Source of the DNA: Aulostomus chinensis
Lineage: Eukaryota > Chordata > Actinopteri > Syngnathiformes > Aulostomidae
Direction: 5' to 3'
Length of the DNA stretch: 64,000 nucleotides
NCBI GenBank assembly: GCA_037954235.1
Contig: JBBMOA010000007.1
Span: 28,067,457 to 28,131,456 of the forward strand
The notes beneath the pieces were generated by a model that saw only the letters and a program-made list of their open reading frames with translations, ran no database searches and was not told the origin of the DNA. Shown here one piece after another: positions 13,401-20,849 of the stretch (the first letter of the stretch is position 1; each line of letters begins with the position of its first letter). The translations under genes were made by a program, and so were the position numbers.

Positions 13401-16400
13401 TCCCAGATCCAGTCATCGGAGGAATGTTCCTTGTTATGTTTGGAATGATCGCAGCAGTGGGGATATCCAACCTCCAGGTAAAACAAAAGTCAACACCCTG
13501 ATAACCTACAGCCAAAGCACCTGCCTACTGTACAGATGAGTGCAGTCTGAGTCGCTGTCCTCCACTGAAACCACGGCTGGAGGATCATGTTAGTGTTTAA
13601 AATGGAAGTTTGTCTGCTATTTTGGTCGGGGTTGGTGTTAATCATGTCCCACAGATATGTGGGCTGGAACAGCATCCCTGTAGTTTTATTACTTTTAGGG
13701 GAATAATGGGAAATGTATTTATTTAAAGAGCAAATTTTATTGCACAGGAAAACCCAGTGCTTCTCCCGCAGAGAAACAAGTAAGAACAAACTGAGTGGAG
13801 ATAATAAAAACACGTAAGCAGATCTACCCAGAAACCAGTAAAAAATAATAAAAAAAAAACATTAAAATACATTTTGCAGTTGAATAAATGGTAAATATGA
13901 GGGATTCATGGAGATTAAACAGCGAGCGTTTTGCAAAAAGCAACATAAATCTTTAAACATTGACCTCCCAAAACAGGTGGTCTCTATTTAGAGCCGTATC
14001 CTCATCCTCTACAGTAACTCAGCTTGTTTTTTTCTGGGTTCTGTTTAGCCGTTTGACAAATTCCTTGAACTGGCAGTAAAACTCAGAGTATTTTGGTAGG
14101 GGTTCTTAAGAATTCCATGCAGCACTGAGCTGAAGGGAAGGTCTGCCAGAAAAATAAATAAAAAATATAGACCTCCCTCCTTTGTATTTACTGTGTTAGT
14201 AGAAAGTCCCACCAAGACGATGTAACTTTTTAAGAGAGAGGTTCTTTCAGTCAAAATGAAGTATGACTCGCTCCTGCTCAGCTGTTTTTTTTTTTTTGGT
14301 GTTTTTTTTGTTTACATTTTTTTTGGTCTCAAAACTTCATGGAGACAACAGTTTAGTAGCATTCGCAGAAAAGTTGTCATTTATGGCGCTCAGGTGCGGC
14401 TGAGTATCACGTAAGAGGATGGAAAAGAGATGAAACCTTTTGGAAACGAACCCAGAAGTGGGAGGCGACCTTTGCCCTTCTGACTGTGTCAACCCCCTCG
14501 GTTAGACATTATTGTTGTGGTCCCTGGCAAAGAAAATCTGATCTCTTCCAGATATAATCATGTAGTTAAAGCACAGTTATAGATCAAGTTGCCCCTGAAC
14601 CTGTCAAGTTAATCCTAAAAAACAACAGCATCATTGATGTGTGGTTCAAAAGCAGCCAGCTGAAGCGGAACAACAAAATAACAGCCAGCGTGTGAGAGTC
14701 AACCGAGAGGCTCAGCTTTACCTCTGGCTCTCCTTCCTCTCTCCCTCCAGTATGTGGACCTGAACTCCTCCCGTAACCTCCTCATCCTTGGCTTCTCTAC
14801 ATTCAGTGGCCTTGTGTTACCGACCTGGTTCCATTCCAATCCTGGCATCATTGACACAGGTAGTTTTGGCAGTTTGTTCACGCACGCACGCACATATAAT
14901 TACCTCATCTAAGGAGGTTATGTTTTCACCCATGTCAGTCAGTCTGTCAGCAGGATTACACAAAAATATCTGGCTGATTTTCACAAAAATTCACAGGGTG
15001 TGTAGAGTGAGCCGTTTTGTTTTTTTTTTAGAAAGAAGACATTTTTTTAGAAGAAATAAAAGTGTTTCCTTTCACATCTGCCTCAGCGGGGGACCGCCTT
15101 TCTGCTGTATGCAGCCACTCAAGCTGGGAAAAGGTGTCAACATCATTGGGAAAGGATTGTGTTGGCTCAGCAGTCAGAGAAGCACACTCACGGGTTTGAA
15201 CCAACAGTCCCTGACAAATGTGTGCTAACTCTTGTGTGGTCTAGTAGCAAACCAACGCCCGTCCTTCCCTGCTTCTCTACGGAGGGATTTACCTGAGAAA
15301 GATGAAAAAACAGAGGATGGGAGACAAGCAGAGCTGTGCTTCAGCTTCATAAAACCTGATCAACTGGATTATTATATCACGTGGAAACAACTCGTCTCCC
15401 TCATGACAAATTGCGAGTGTCGGCGCTGACGGATGAAAACGTGCTGCGTGTGAGCTTTATACCATCCGGCATTCCTCTTAAAACATGGCTATCGTCTACG
15501 CTTGGGGTTGAATTTTCCTCTCCATAGAGCAGAGCTGGAATCCTCCTGGGCTCCGACAGGGAGTAGGAAGAAGGCTGCACACCTGCTGCTGCACTGAAAG
15601 ATTACCCTTGAAAAGATGGCAGCGGTTCTGCCAGCCTAAGCTCCTAAAGCCAAGGTGTTCCCAAATCCCACAGGCCCAGATGGCACCTGCTTGGTTACCT
15701 TTAGTCTTAAGCCTAGATTTTAAGATGTCACTGAGAGCCTTCCTAATTGCCTTAGCTGATTCTGAACTCCAAATATGCTTTTTTTGTGGTTGTGTGTTGC
15801 AACTGAACTTCTTGGAACAGAGATGTTACTGAAGTTTTCAACTGGGATTGTCAGGAGTCTGGTCAGACTGGTCTGGGTGGATGAGAGGAGCTGCTCCGTC
15901 TGTAGGGGGCACTGGTGGGACTCGCTTGGTCATGATGCTTTTCACATTCACACACAACATTTTGATATTTTTCCTACTCTTACAGGTCACATAAGGAACT
16001 GGTGTCTTTTATCCTTTCACATTCACAAGGAGGCTTTTGTCTGTCCCTCAGAGTATTTTATTAAAGTACAAAGCTTTTTCTATGGTGGCACTGCCCACTC
16101 ATTTTTAGACTACAGTCCATTACATTGTACTTCTTTATTTGCTTTTCTTTATTTTAGTTTATTCAGTGTTTACACTCACACACACACAAAAAAAAACTAA
16201 ATTCAATCCAGGATTAGTCCAGGTCGAACCAGGTCTGGCTTGGATTTGTGCTCCAGTAAATGGCAACACTTGTTGGGGAAAACAGGGTGGACGGTGTCTT
16301 CACTCCGTCGTTTGTCTGACTGGTTGGGTAATAAACCATCGGAAAACTTGACTAAATAAAATGGAGAGGGAAAAGAAGAGGGGGAAAAAAGTTATGTATG

Positions 16401-19400
16401 GTCAAGCAAGAGATCTGTCTTCACCTCATGCATTCCACAAACATAATCCACATGCTCACAGCCATACATGCGGTAGCCCATTAATCCAGCCATGAAACAT
16501 GAATCCATCAGATGAAAAGAGACGACAGAGATCTTTTGTCCAAAACTGTTACAGGAAATGGATGATTAATAATTTGGAAACATTTTATTAAACTATGTCC
16601 TTAAGAGGAAGTCAGATGACATTGCACTTCATCAGAGACGGAGGCGGGGGGGGGGGGGGTATCATGAGATTTTGCCAACAGATCGAGGACCTGGAGTTAT
16701 GGGATTTAGTCACAAGCTCTTGTTAATATCGGTGAACCCCCCCCGTGCACAGGGCAGCCAATCACACCGGATTTTGTAGATATGAGGTCCGTCTGACAGC
16801 GATGTGATACAAGTTTGACTGAGCTGAGGTTTTCTAACCAATGGCCGATCAATCACCCGCTATTAGCTGATGACTCCATGCGTTTCATGACCCACTGATC
16901 AGCAGCGGAGGCTGTGAGTAGCCACCCCCTATGAAGAGCCATCAAAAGAGCAATCCTCAAGATTACACAGCTCTTCTCTGCAGACATAAGACCTTGATCC
17001 CATGAGTCATGTGATGCGAGTGTCTCCCAGGAAAGTGCTAATCCAGGGTTCAACATTGGGCATGAGGGCTTGTCTGGTTTTCTCAGGTCTAGGCTGCTTA
17101 CCTCTCAATCCTCTTGGCTTGCCCCCATGTCACTGGCTGTAATCTGCCTGGCTCAGATAAAGCACTCTTGCCCCAGAGTCATTCCCCAACTCTCAGCTGA
17201 TAACTTCACACAAGAGGAAGCCTGTCAGTGCTCTTTGTAAACACTCTGCTGCTCATCCAGACATCTTTAGATGCACAGGCTGCGGGATTTAAAACCAACT
17301 CAGCGGGTGCCTTGAACTTCTGACTCTTGCCTCATTGGATGGGAAATGTGTGTGTGGCCTCATTTAACACATCTGTTCAATTGGAAAATCAGGAGACTTC
17401 TGTACTCGTGGTGTCTTCCATGCTTTTGGTGGCTGTCTCTGGGTTAAGGTTGGGTGTCAAGATTGGGTTAAGCATACGCTTGTGACGGGGAAAATTAGGA
17501 AATGCACACTAAAGCAGATTTTGCTGTCATGGTTTGACGACTATGTTTCTCTCTGCCCGACAAAGACGTTTTCCCTCCTGTGTCACTTTCGTAACTCCAG
17601 AAAGCAGGAAGAACCAGCCATGTGATGAAGCTGATGGAAACTGTCCTTCACTTCATCAGTCCTCGTCAGTCACAGAATCAGCTCCTTCCCTGCCCCCGTG
17701 TCCCCCACCTGCTTGGGGTTGCGTCATGAGTTGACTTTCGCTTTGGCCGTCTCAGTGTGAGATGCTCTGTTTAGATTATTCACCTGTTCCTGTGTTTCTT
17801 GTTACTTTAGATCCCTGTTACTTTTCCAGCATCAAAGACGAGTGTTTGGATCATCAGTTTTGTCCTCCTTTTTCTTGCCTTCTATCACACACTCCTGATG
17901 GTACTAAGGAATGCAGAAATGTCACGGAAGCCATTGTTGATTGTTCCCATCTACACTGTGTGTGTGTGTGTGTGTGTGTTCCTCCATGTGTTATTTGAAC
18001 AAGGACGTGTTCAGGGACAAACTATGTCAGCGTTGTGTTCAAATCTTGATACCACTTAATTTGCCAGTTGATCGCCAGAGGAGCGTTGGGAGGGAAGGGG
18101 CATCCACGGAGTCACTGGCTGTCGGTGTTACATTCACAAGCTGAGAGTAACACATTCCACATGAAAGGCCATCTCTGATTCAACAAATTGGAGAGCCACA
18201 GTGGTCTAGTGATTACAGAGACGGCCGTTTAGCCTCGATGAAGTCCTCCTGATTCGGAGTGTCTGTGGACCTGCAGACTTTACTGGGTTCTTTTGTGAAT
18301 CGCTGCTGGTTTATTGCTCTCCGTTATCTCTGGAATGCCGCCAGGCCGACCATATGACTTTTAAAAGAGCCCAATGCAAAAATACATCTTTTACCAATCA
18401 GGACGCTCTCTGCCTTCTTCTGTGGAACGTTGTCTCCTTCGGATTTATTAAAAGACCGTCCCGTCTTTGATTTATTTCCACCAGTGTTTGCTTCCTCCAG
18501 GCACAAAATACATGAAAGGAAATTTAATACAAATTATCGTTCTTCTAAACAAACAAATTAAATTGGTGTTTCATACCTTGCTACGTTCAGACAGTCAAAC
18601 TTCCCGCAGTCTTCCTGAGAAGAGCCATCCAGGTTTATATACGCTGCCCCCCCCCCCCCCCCCCCGTGTGACAGTTCATGGAGGACCGCCTTCCAGGTGT
18701 GAGACAACATGTACCCCCCTGTCCCGCCTCCCCACCCCGTGGACCCACTCCTTACCTTCTACTTCCTGCCTAATTCATCCGTGGTCTGTGTTGCTGTTCA
18801 ACATTAACTGAACAGTGACAATGACATGACACTCGTGAATGAGACACATTTTTCAGTCCCAGGGGAAACACTGGCAATAACCGTCATCTTTCCCTAGAAT
18901 TCTGACCACGCTGAGGCTGCTGAGCCCAGGTATTCCCGAGGCTTAGGAGCCCAAAACCACCGATAATTGTGGGAGCAAATTTAGAAAAAGTCAATTGGAT
19001 CAAGGTGGAAATGTTGGAGAAAAGAAAATAGTTTAAAAAGGAAAAAGGACATGTTCGTGTTGATGAATGTGGTGTTCGGCTCTGAGGCTTTACAGTCCAG
19101 GAATAAAGATCATCTGGCCTGAACAGCCAGAAAGCAGGGAAGAGATCCAGCCATCAGGAGTAAAGGAGCGAGGATGGATTAACTATTAGCCTGTTGACTA
19201 AGATTTACTTGTCAGTCCCCAGTTGCTCTTGGTTCTTATTGGCGGGAACTTGTATTTCTGGAGTTTTAGTAGATGGAACTTAAACCTGACCCCTGACCTC
19301 CATGTGGAGGAGGCAGGAACAAAGTGTCTCCCTACAAGATTTACAGTTGCCTCCTTTTTATTTCACAAGCAGCTACAAAAAAAAAGGTGGCAAATCTTTA

Positions 19401-19763
19401 CTCTCTCTTCTCTTTGAAGGAATGAAGGAACTAGACCAAGTGATTGTTGTACTCTTCACGACGCACATGTTCATCGGAGGGTTCTTTGGGTTCATCCTGG
19501 ACAACACCATTCCAGGTCTGACAACACGCAAACTCCTTGCGATAGAAAATAAGAAGCCGTGACAGTGAGCTGATCTGGTCTCTTCCCTTTTAGGCACTGA
19601 CAAGGAGCGAGGCATCAGGAGCTGGCAGGAAAAAGCACAAGAGGAAGGAACAAAAACATGTGACCAATCCTGCTATGATATTCCTTTCTGCAGCTATTTT
19701 TTGAAAAGGTTTAAATGTTTGCAGTACCTGCCCTTCCTGCCTTCTTACAAGACCACACATTAG
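190..19763 (+). CDS. slc23a4-like: SLC23 (NAT) family sodium-coupled transporter, nucleobase-type paralogue; 3' nine exons
   Basis: Coding segments are 190-373, 990-1171, 3798-3915, 6332-6488, 10649-10902, 13313-13477, 14751-14859, 19420-19515 and 19594-19763. Every junction is AG/GT and the phases join without a frameshift into about 477 residues plus TAG. The product is a multi-pass plasma-membrane carrier. Family members move ascorbate or purine/pyrimidine bases, usually with Na+ in animals. Visible family hallmarks are KYIGPL, FSQYL, YGFSARTD, ESIGDYYACARL with APPPP, GTGNGTTSYSQN, the NSSRN block, FILDNTIPG and ERGI. SVCT1 and SVCT2 carry GSTSSSPN at the substrate motif. This protein has GTTSYSQN, closer as I recall it to rodent Slc23a4/SNBT1, which carries uracil and related bases. 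The upstream exons with the first membrane segments are outside the window. The family assignment is secure. The nucleobase-type reading is an inference from the motif, and databases may list such fish genes as slc23a1-like. Confidence 0.93.
374..989 (+). other. Intron of SLC23 gene (616 bp)
   Basis: It runs from donor GTATGT to acceptor TTAACAG, phase 0. The AT-rich sequence has no recognisable element apart from a short TCCATCCATCC run near 905. The acceptor pyrimidine tract is weak. Confidence 0.88.
990..1171 (+). CDS. slc23a4-like: SLC23 gene, second exon in window
   Basis: It starts IQGAILVSSLL and encodes about 60 residues with two hydrophobic helices around FVLKYIGPLAIAPTINLIGL. KYIGPL is nearly invariant in animal SLC23 proteins. 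It ends HWGISAL with the last codon split (CT|C) before the strong donor GTGAGT at 1172. An in-frame TGA just inside the intron supports the donor placement. Confidence 0.93.
1172..3797 (+). other. Intron of SLC23 gene (2.6 kb)
   Basis: Donor GTGAGT, acceptor CCCACAG, phase 2. It holds a 20-base poly-T run at 1968-1987. The region 2764-3016 is moderately GC-rich but has no family resemblance, and I see no gene or intact mobile element. Confidence 0.85.
1968..1987 (+). repeat. Poly-T run (20 bases)
   Basis: Uninterrupted T homopolymer inside the second visible intron. It could be the tail of a minus-strand retroposed element, but no body is recognisable next to it. Confidence 0.9.
3798..3915 (+). 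CDS. slc23a4-like: SLC23 gene, third exon in window
   Basis: The first base closes a Leu codon, then TVCLILLFSQYLSKVDVP follows, matching the FSQYL segment of SVCT proteins. After this membrane helix comes a charged loop (YKDKKWKVFHY) and the beginning of the next helix (PLFKLFS). It encodes about 39 residues and ends in phase 0 at donor GTGAGT (3916). Confidence 0.93.
3916..6331 (+). other. Intron of SLC23 gene (2.4 kb)
   Basis: Donor GTGAGT, acceptor CATTCCAG, phase 0. I see no recognisable gene or repeat family. The sequence is AT-rich between 3960 and 4340. Confidence 0.85.
6332..6488 (+). CDS. slc23a4-like: SLC23 gene, fourth exon in window
   Basis: It opens with the hydrophobic helix ALFGMCGGWLLCFLLTVF and continues DVLPSKSDEYGFSARTD, aligning with the DVLP..YGF.ARTD segment of SVCT1. 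It closes PWFHVPYP, with the Gly codon split after one base (phase 1) before donor GTCTGT at 6489. It encodes about 52 residues. SVCTs have WLLCY or WLLCF at the same place. Confidence 0.93.
7071..7285 (-). repeat. tRNA-headed SINE-type repeat, minus orientation
   Basis: Read on the minus strand it has a tRNA-like head (GGCTCAGAGGTAGAGT..CGCTGGTTCGGTCC), then CAAGTGTCC..GGGCAAGATACTGAA, then a tail with GGATAGGCTCCAG, AACCCTTAATGG and GAAAATGGATGGATG. The same layout, with high identity in head and tail, occurs on the plus strand at 26983-27200. The head keeps a near-consensus polymerase III B box. This repeat class is very common in ray-finned fish. The 5' edge is approximate. Confidence 0.78.
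10398..10432 (+). repeat. (CT)n microsatellite, about 17 units
   Basis: Uninterrupted CT repeat in the long intron, upstream of the exon carrying the NAT motif. The Leu-Ser or Glu-Arg open frames across it are artefacts. Confidence 0.97.
10649..10902 (+). CDS. slc23a4-like: SLC23 gene, fifth exon in window: substrate-binding core and NAT signature
   Basis: This 254-bp exon encodes about 84 residues from QWGMPTVSVSSVLGMM to ALGITK. It holds the acidic motif ESIGDYYACARL, whose Glu corresponds to the substrate-contacting Glu356 of fungal UapA and Glu241 of bacterial UraA. APPPPTHAINRG and GTGNGTTSYSQN follow. The NAT signature is usually written [Q/E/P]-N-x-G-x4-T-[R/K/G]. Here it reads QNIAALGITK. 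The first residue is Gln (codon 10873-10875), as in UapA Gln408, where SVCTs have Pro. The fourth is Ala (10882-10884), where Gly is usual. It ends in phase 0 at donor GTAGGT. Confidence 0.96.
10903..13312 (+). other. Intron of SLC23 gene (2.4 kb)
   Basis: Donor GTAGGT, acceptor TTTCATTGCAG, phase 0. It has T-rich runs near 11140-11165, a CACG/CACA-rich patch near 11994-12018, and a repeat-like patch with AT dinucleotides at 12055-12171. Confidence 0.86.
12055..12171. repeat. Possible interspersed repeat fragment: GC palindrome followed by TATA-rich simple sequence
   Basis: A perfect palindrome CCCGGAGG-T-CCTCCGGG (12085-12101) is followed by GGCGAAGACCCTATT and then TA/AT dinucleotide runs (12123-12171). 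The phrase GGGGC..GGGCGAAGACCCTATT resembles fragments I have seen in dispersed fish repeats, but I cannot name the family. Confidence 0.35.
13313..13477 (+). CDS. slc23a4-like: SLC23 gene, sixth exon in window
   Basis: It begins VGSRLVLQ, completing the family stretch GITKVGSR, and encodes 55 residues containing a helix (TGILMIVLGIFGKFGAVF), the loop IPDPVIGG and a second helix (MFLVMFGMIAAVGISNLQ). VIGGMFLVMFG is, as I recall, closer to rodent Slc23a4 than to SVCTs, which read ILGGMFCTLFG or similar. It ends in phase 0 at donor GTAAAA (13478). Confidence 0.94.
13478..14750 (+). other. Intron of SLC23 gene (1.3 kb)
   Basis: Donor GTAAAA, acceptor CTCTCTCCCTCCAG with a strong pyrimidine tract, phase 0. 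It has A/T-rich runs near 13840-13880 and a poly-T cluster near 14286-14330. No gene or repeat family is recognised. Confidence 0.86.
14751..14859 (+). CDS. slc23a4-like: SLC23 gene, seventh exon in window
   Basis: Encodes YVDLNSSRNLLILGFSTF and then GLVLPTWFHSNPGIIDT, about 36 residues. The NSSRN motif, the following helix and the LP..SNPG..(D/N)T segment align directly with SVCT1 and SVCT2. The Gly codon is split after its first base (phase 1) at donor GTAGTT (14860). Confidence 0.94.
14900..15010 (+). repeat. Interspersed repeat fragment of the AAGGAGGTTATGTTTT class
   Basis: The sequence ACCTCATCTAAGGAGG..TATGTTTTCACC, then GTCAGTC repeats, TCAGCAGGATTAC and a GGCTGATTTTCAC segment, resembles a dispersed repeat I know to be frequent in fish genomes (CAAGGAGGTTATGTTTTC..GTCTGTCTG..AGCAGGATAAC). 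It lies about 40 bp inside the intron. The borders are approximate and the family name is not assigned. Confidence 0.5.
16646..16659 (+). repeat. G homopolymer run (14)
   Basis: Simple G run in the largest intron. Confidence 0.9.
17957..17979 (+). repeat. (TG)n microsatellite
   Basis: About 11 uninterrupted TG units in the largest intron. Confidence 0.95.
18190..18275 (+). repeat. Possible decayed tRNA-derived SINE head
   Basis: GCCACAGTGGTCTAGTGATT resembles the A-box region of tRNA-derived elements (TGGTCTAGTGGTTA). About 30 bp on, CCTCCTGATTCGG sits where a B box would be, but it lacks the GGTTCGA core. No tail is recognisable. Confidence 0.28.
18647..18665 (+). repeat. C homopolymer run (19)
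   Basis: Simple C run in the largest intron. Length calls are error-prone in sequencing. Confidence 0.92.
19420..19515 (+). CDS. slc23a4-like: SLC23 gene, eighth exon in window
   Basis: Completes the split Gly codon, then encodes MKELDQVIVVLFTTHMFIGG and FFGFILDNTIPG. LDQV..VLLTT.MFVGG and FILDNT(I/V)PG are conserved at the last membrane helices of SLC23 proteins. It has 96 bp, about 31 residues, and ends in phase 1 at donor GTCTGA, only 78 bp before the next exon. Confidence 0.94.
19516..19593 (+). other. 78-bp intron of SLC23 gene
   Basis: Donor GTCTGA, acceptor CCCTTTTAG, phase 1. It is close to the minimum size commonly seen in fish introns. Retention would read through to the in-frame TGA at 19560-19562. 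Confidence 0.9.
19594..19763 (+). CDS. slc23a4-like: SLC23 gene, terminal exon and stop codon
   Basis: The split Gly codon is followed by TDKERGIRSWQEKAQEEG, matching the PEERG(I/L)..W segment after the last membrane helix. The short cytoplasmic tail has four Cys within about 22 residues (TCDQSCYDIPFC..FKC) and ends QYLPFLPSYKTTH. The stop TAG is at 19761-19763. SVCT tails align over YLP but run longer, so this tail is shorter by about 20-35 residues. Confidence 0.93.
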
Positions 19764-20340
19764 GGGACCTCCATTAATCATTGTAGCATTGATTCTGGGG
19801 AAAATAATGAAAGTGAAACGATAAAACACGGATTTCTATCCACACCCAATTGTCAGTTTACAGAACATCATGTTCCTCTGCAGTCCCTCTGCATTATTAA
19901 TGCTGGTATAAACCCTACCGCTGTTGGTATAATGCAGATTTTTGATTGGTGAATACAAAATGTAACCCCTTTAACTTTAAATCTTTGAGGGAAACGTGGC
20001 TCGTAACTCTTTGCCTTAATAGTGGGGTGTGTATGACATCTTTATGCAGCCCGGGGTGGCCAGCACTGGTTTTAAGCTTCTGAGACCATCATTCAGACAC
20101 TGCAGACATAAAGGCACGGGGGACCAGCTCAGCCCTCTAAGTAACATGCAGCGGGGAGGGAAAGCTATCCACGGGGGAGTCAGGCTCAAGTAATCCTAGG
20201 TTTTCTGAATCACTGGTAAGACCCTGATTTCTTCTCTGTTTTTTTTTTTTTAAGTACAGAACAAAGTTGAATGGTTGTGTATTCTTAAAATTGGAATTCA
20301 ACATAATAAACCCCCTCCACATCATTTCTGGGTTAATAAA
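19764..20340 (+). other. Probable 3' untranslated region of SLC23 gene
   Basis: Non-coding sequence after the stop with no competing open frame of merit. The first AATAAA hexamers are at 20305-20310 and 20335-20340. The true 3' end may instead lie near 20840, using a third hexamer at 20821-20826. Confidence 0.5.
20305..20340 (+). terminator. Candidate polyadenylation signals (two AATAAA)
   Basis: AATAAA occurs at 20305-20310 and 20335-20340, about 540-580 bp after the stop codon. A GT-rich stretch (GTTGTTGTTG, TTTGTGTGTG) follows from about 20430, farther than is ideal for a downstream element. Confidence 0.4.
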
Positions 20341-20716
20341 ACATTTGTAGTGCCTGAACAAGCAAAGAGTGGCGTGATAGAATTTGGGAGACTCAGCAGT
20401 CCTGATGAAGAGCAAACCAACACTTTACTGGTTGTTGTTGAACATCTTTGTGTGTGCAAAGTTGTTTGTTTTTTTGACGCAACACATCTTGGTGTGTCAC
20501 CAGGCTGCAGTTCAGGCGTTAGGAAGGTTTCTAACAGGCGCATTATCAGCAGGATCATGACTACCTCAACGACAGGAACCGACAGAAACACGTTATTGAT
20601 GTAATTATGTGTCTTTATAATAACTTTTTCCATTAATAATATTATTTATAATTCTGTTTGTCTTTTGTCACTGTGTAGAAGTCTAAACATCATGCTTTAC
20701 AATTAAGAACATATGT

Positions 20717-20717
20717 A

Positions 20718-20748
<31 letters not shown>

Positions 20749-20757
20749 GTGTGTGTG
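20717..20757 (+). repeat. (GT)n microsatellite with one GC interruption
   Basis: About 20 GT units just downstream of, or inside, the SLC23 3' UTR. Confidence 0.96.
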
Positions 20758-20820
20758 GGCTTTTACAAAATTTTGTACCATGATTCAGAATCTGTCCTGA
20801 ACTATGATGATAATGTTGTT

Positions 20821-20826
20821 AATAAA
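20821..20826 (+). terminator. Alternative candidate polyadenylation signal
   Basis: AATAAA about 1.06 kb after the stop, just beyond a GT microsatellite. It would give a longer 3' UTR if used. Confidence 0.3.
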
Positions 20827-20849
20827 CATGTAACACACTAAAGGAAAAT

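Larger units (their letters stand above)
14860..19419 (+). other. Intron of SLC23 gene (4.6 kb, largest in window)
   Basis: Donor GTAGTT, acceptor TCTTTGAAG, phase 1. It holds a fish repeat fragment right after the donor (14900-15010), a G run at 16646-16659, a TG microsatellite at 17957-17979, a possible tRNA-like fragment at 18190-18275 and a 19-base C run at 18647-18665. No other gene is seen in it. Confidence 0.87.

Noticed and set aside
15160..15215. tRNA-like sequence (GGCTCAGCAG..GGGTTTGAACC)
   Set aside because: The A and B boxes are imperfect and no folding or repeat tail is visible, so it was left out of the feature list.
14788..15228. 146-codon plus-strand open frame
   Set aside because: It is out of frame with the SLC23 exon at 14751-14859, which it overlaps, and runs on through intron repeat sequence.
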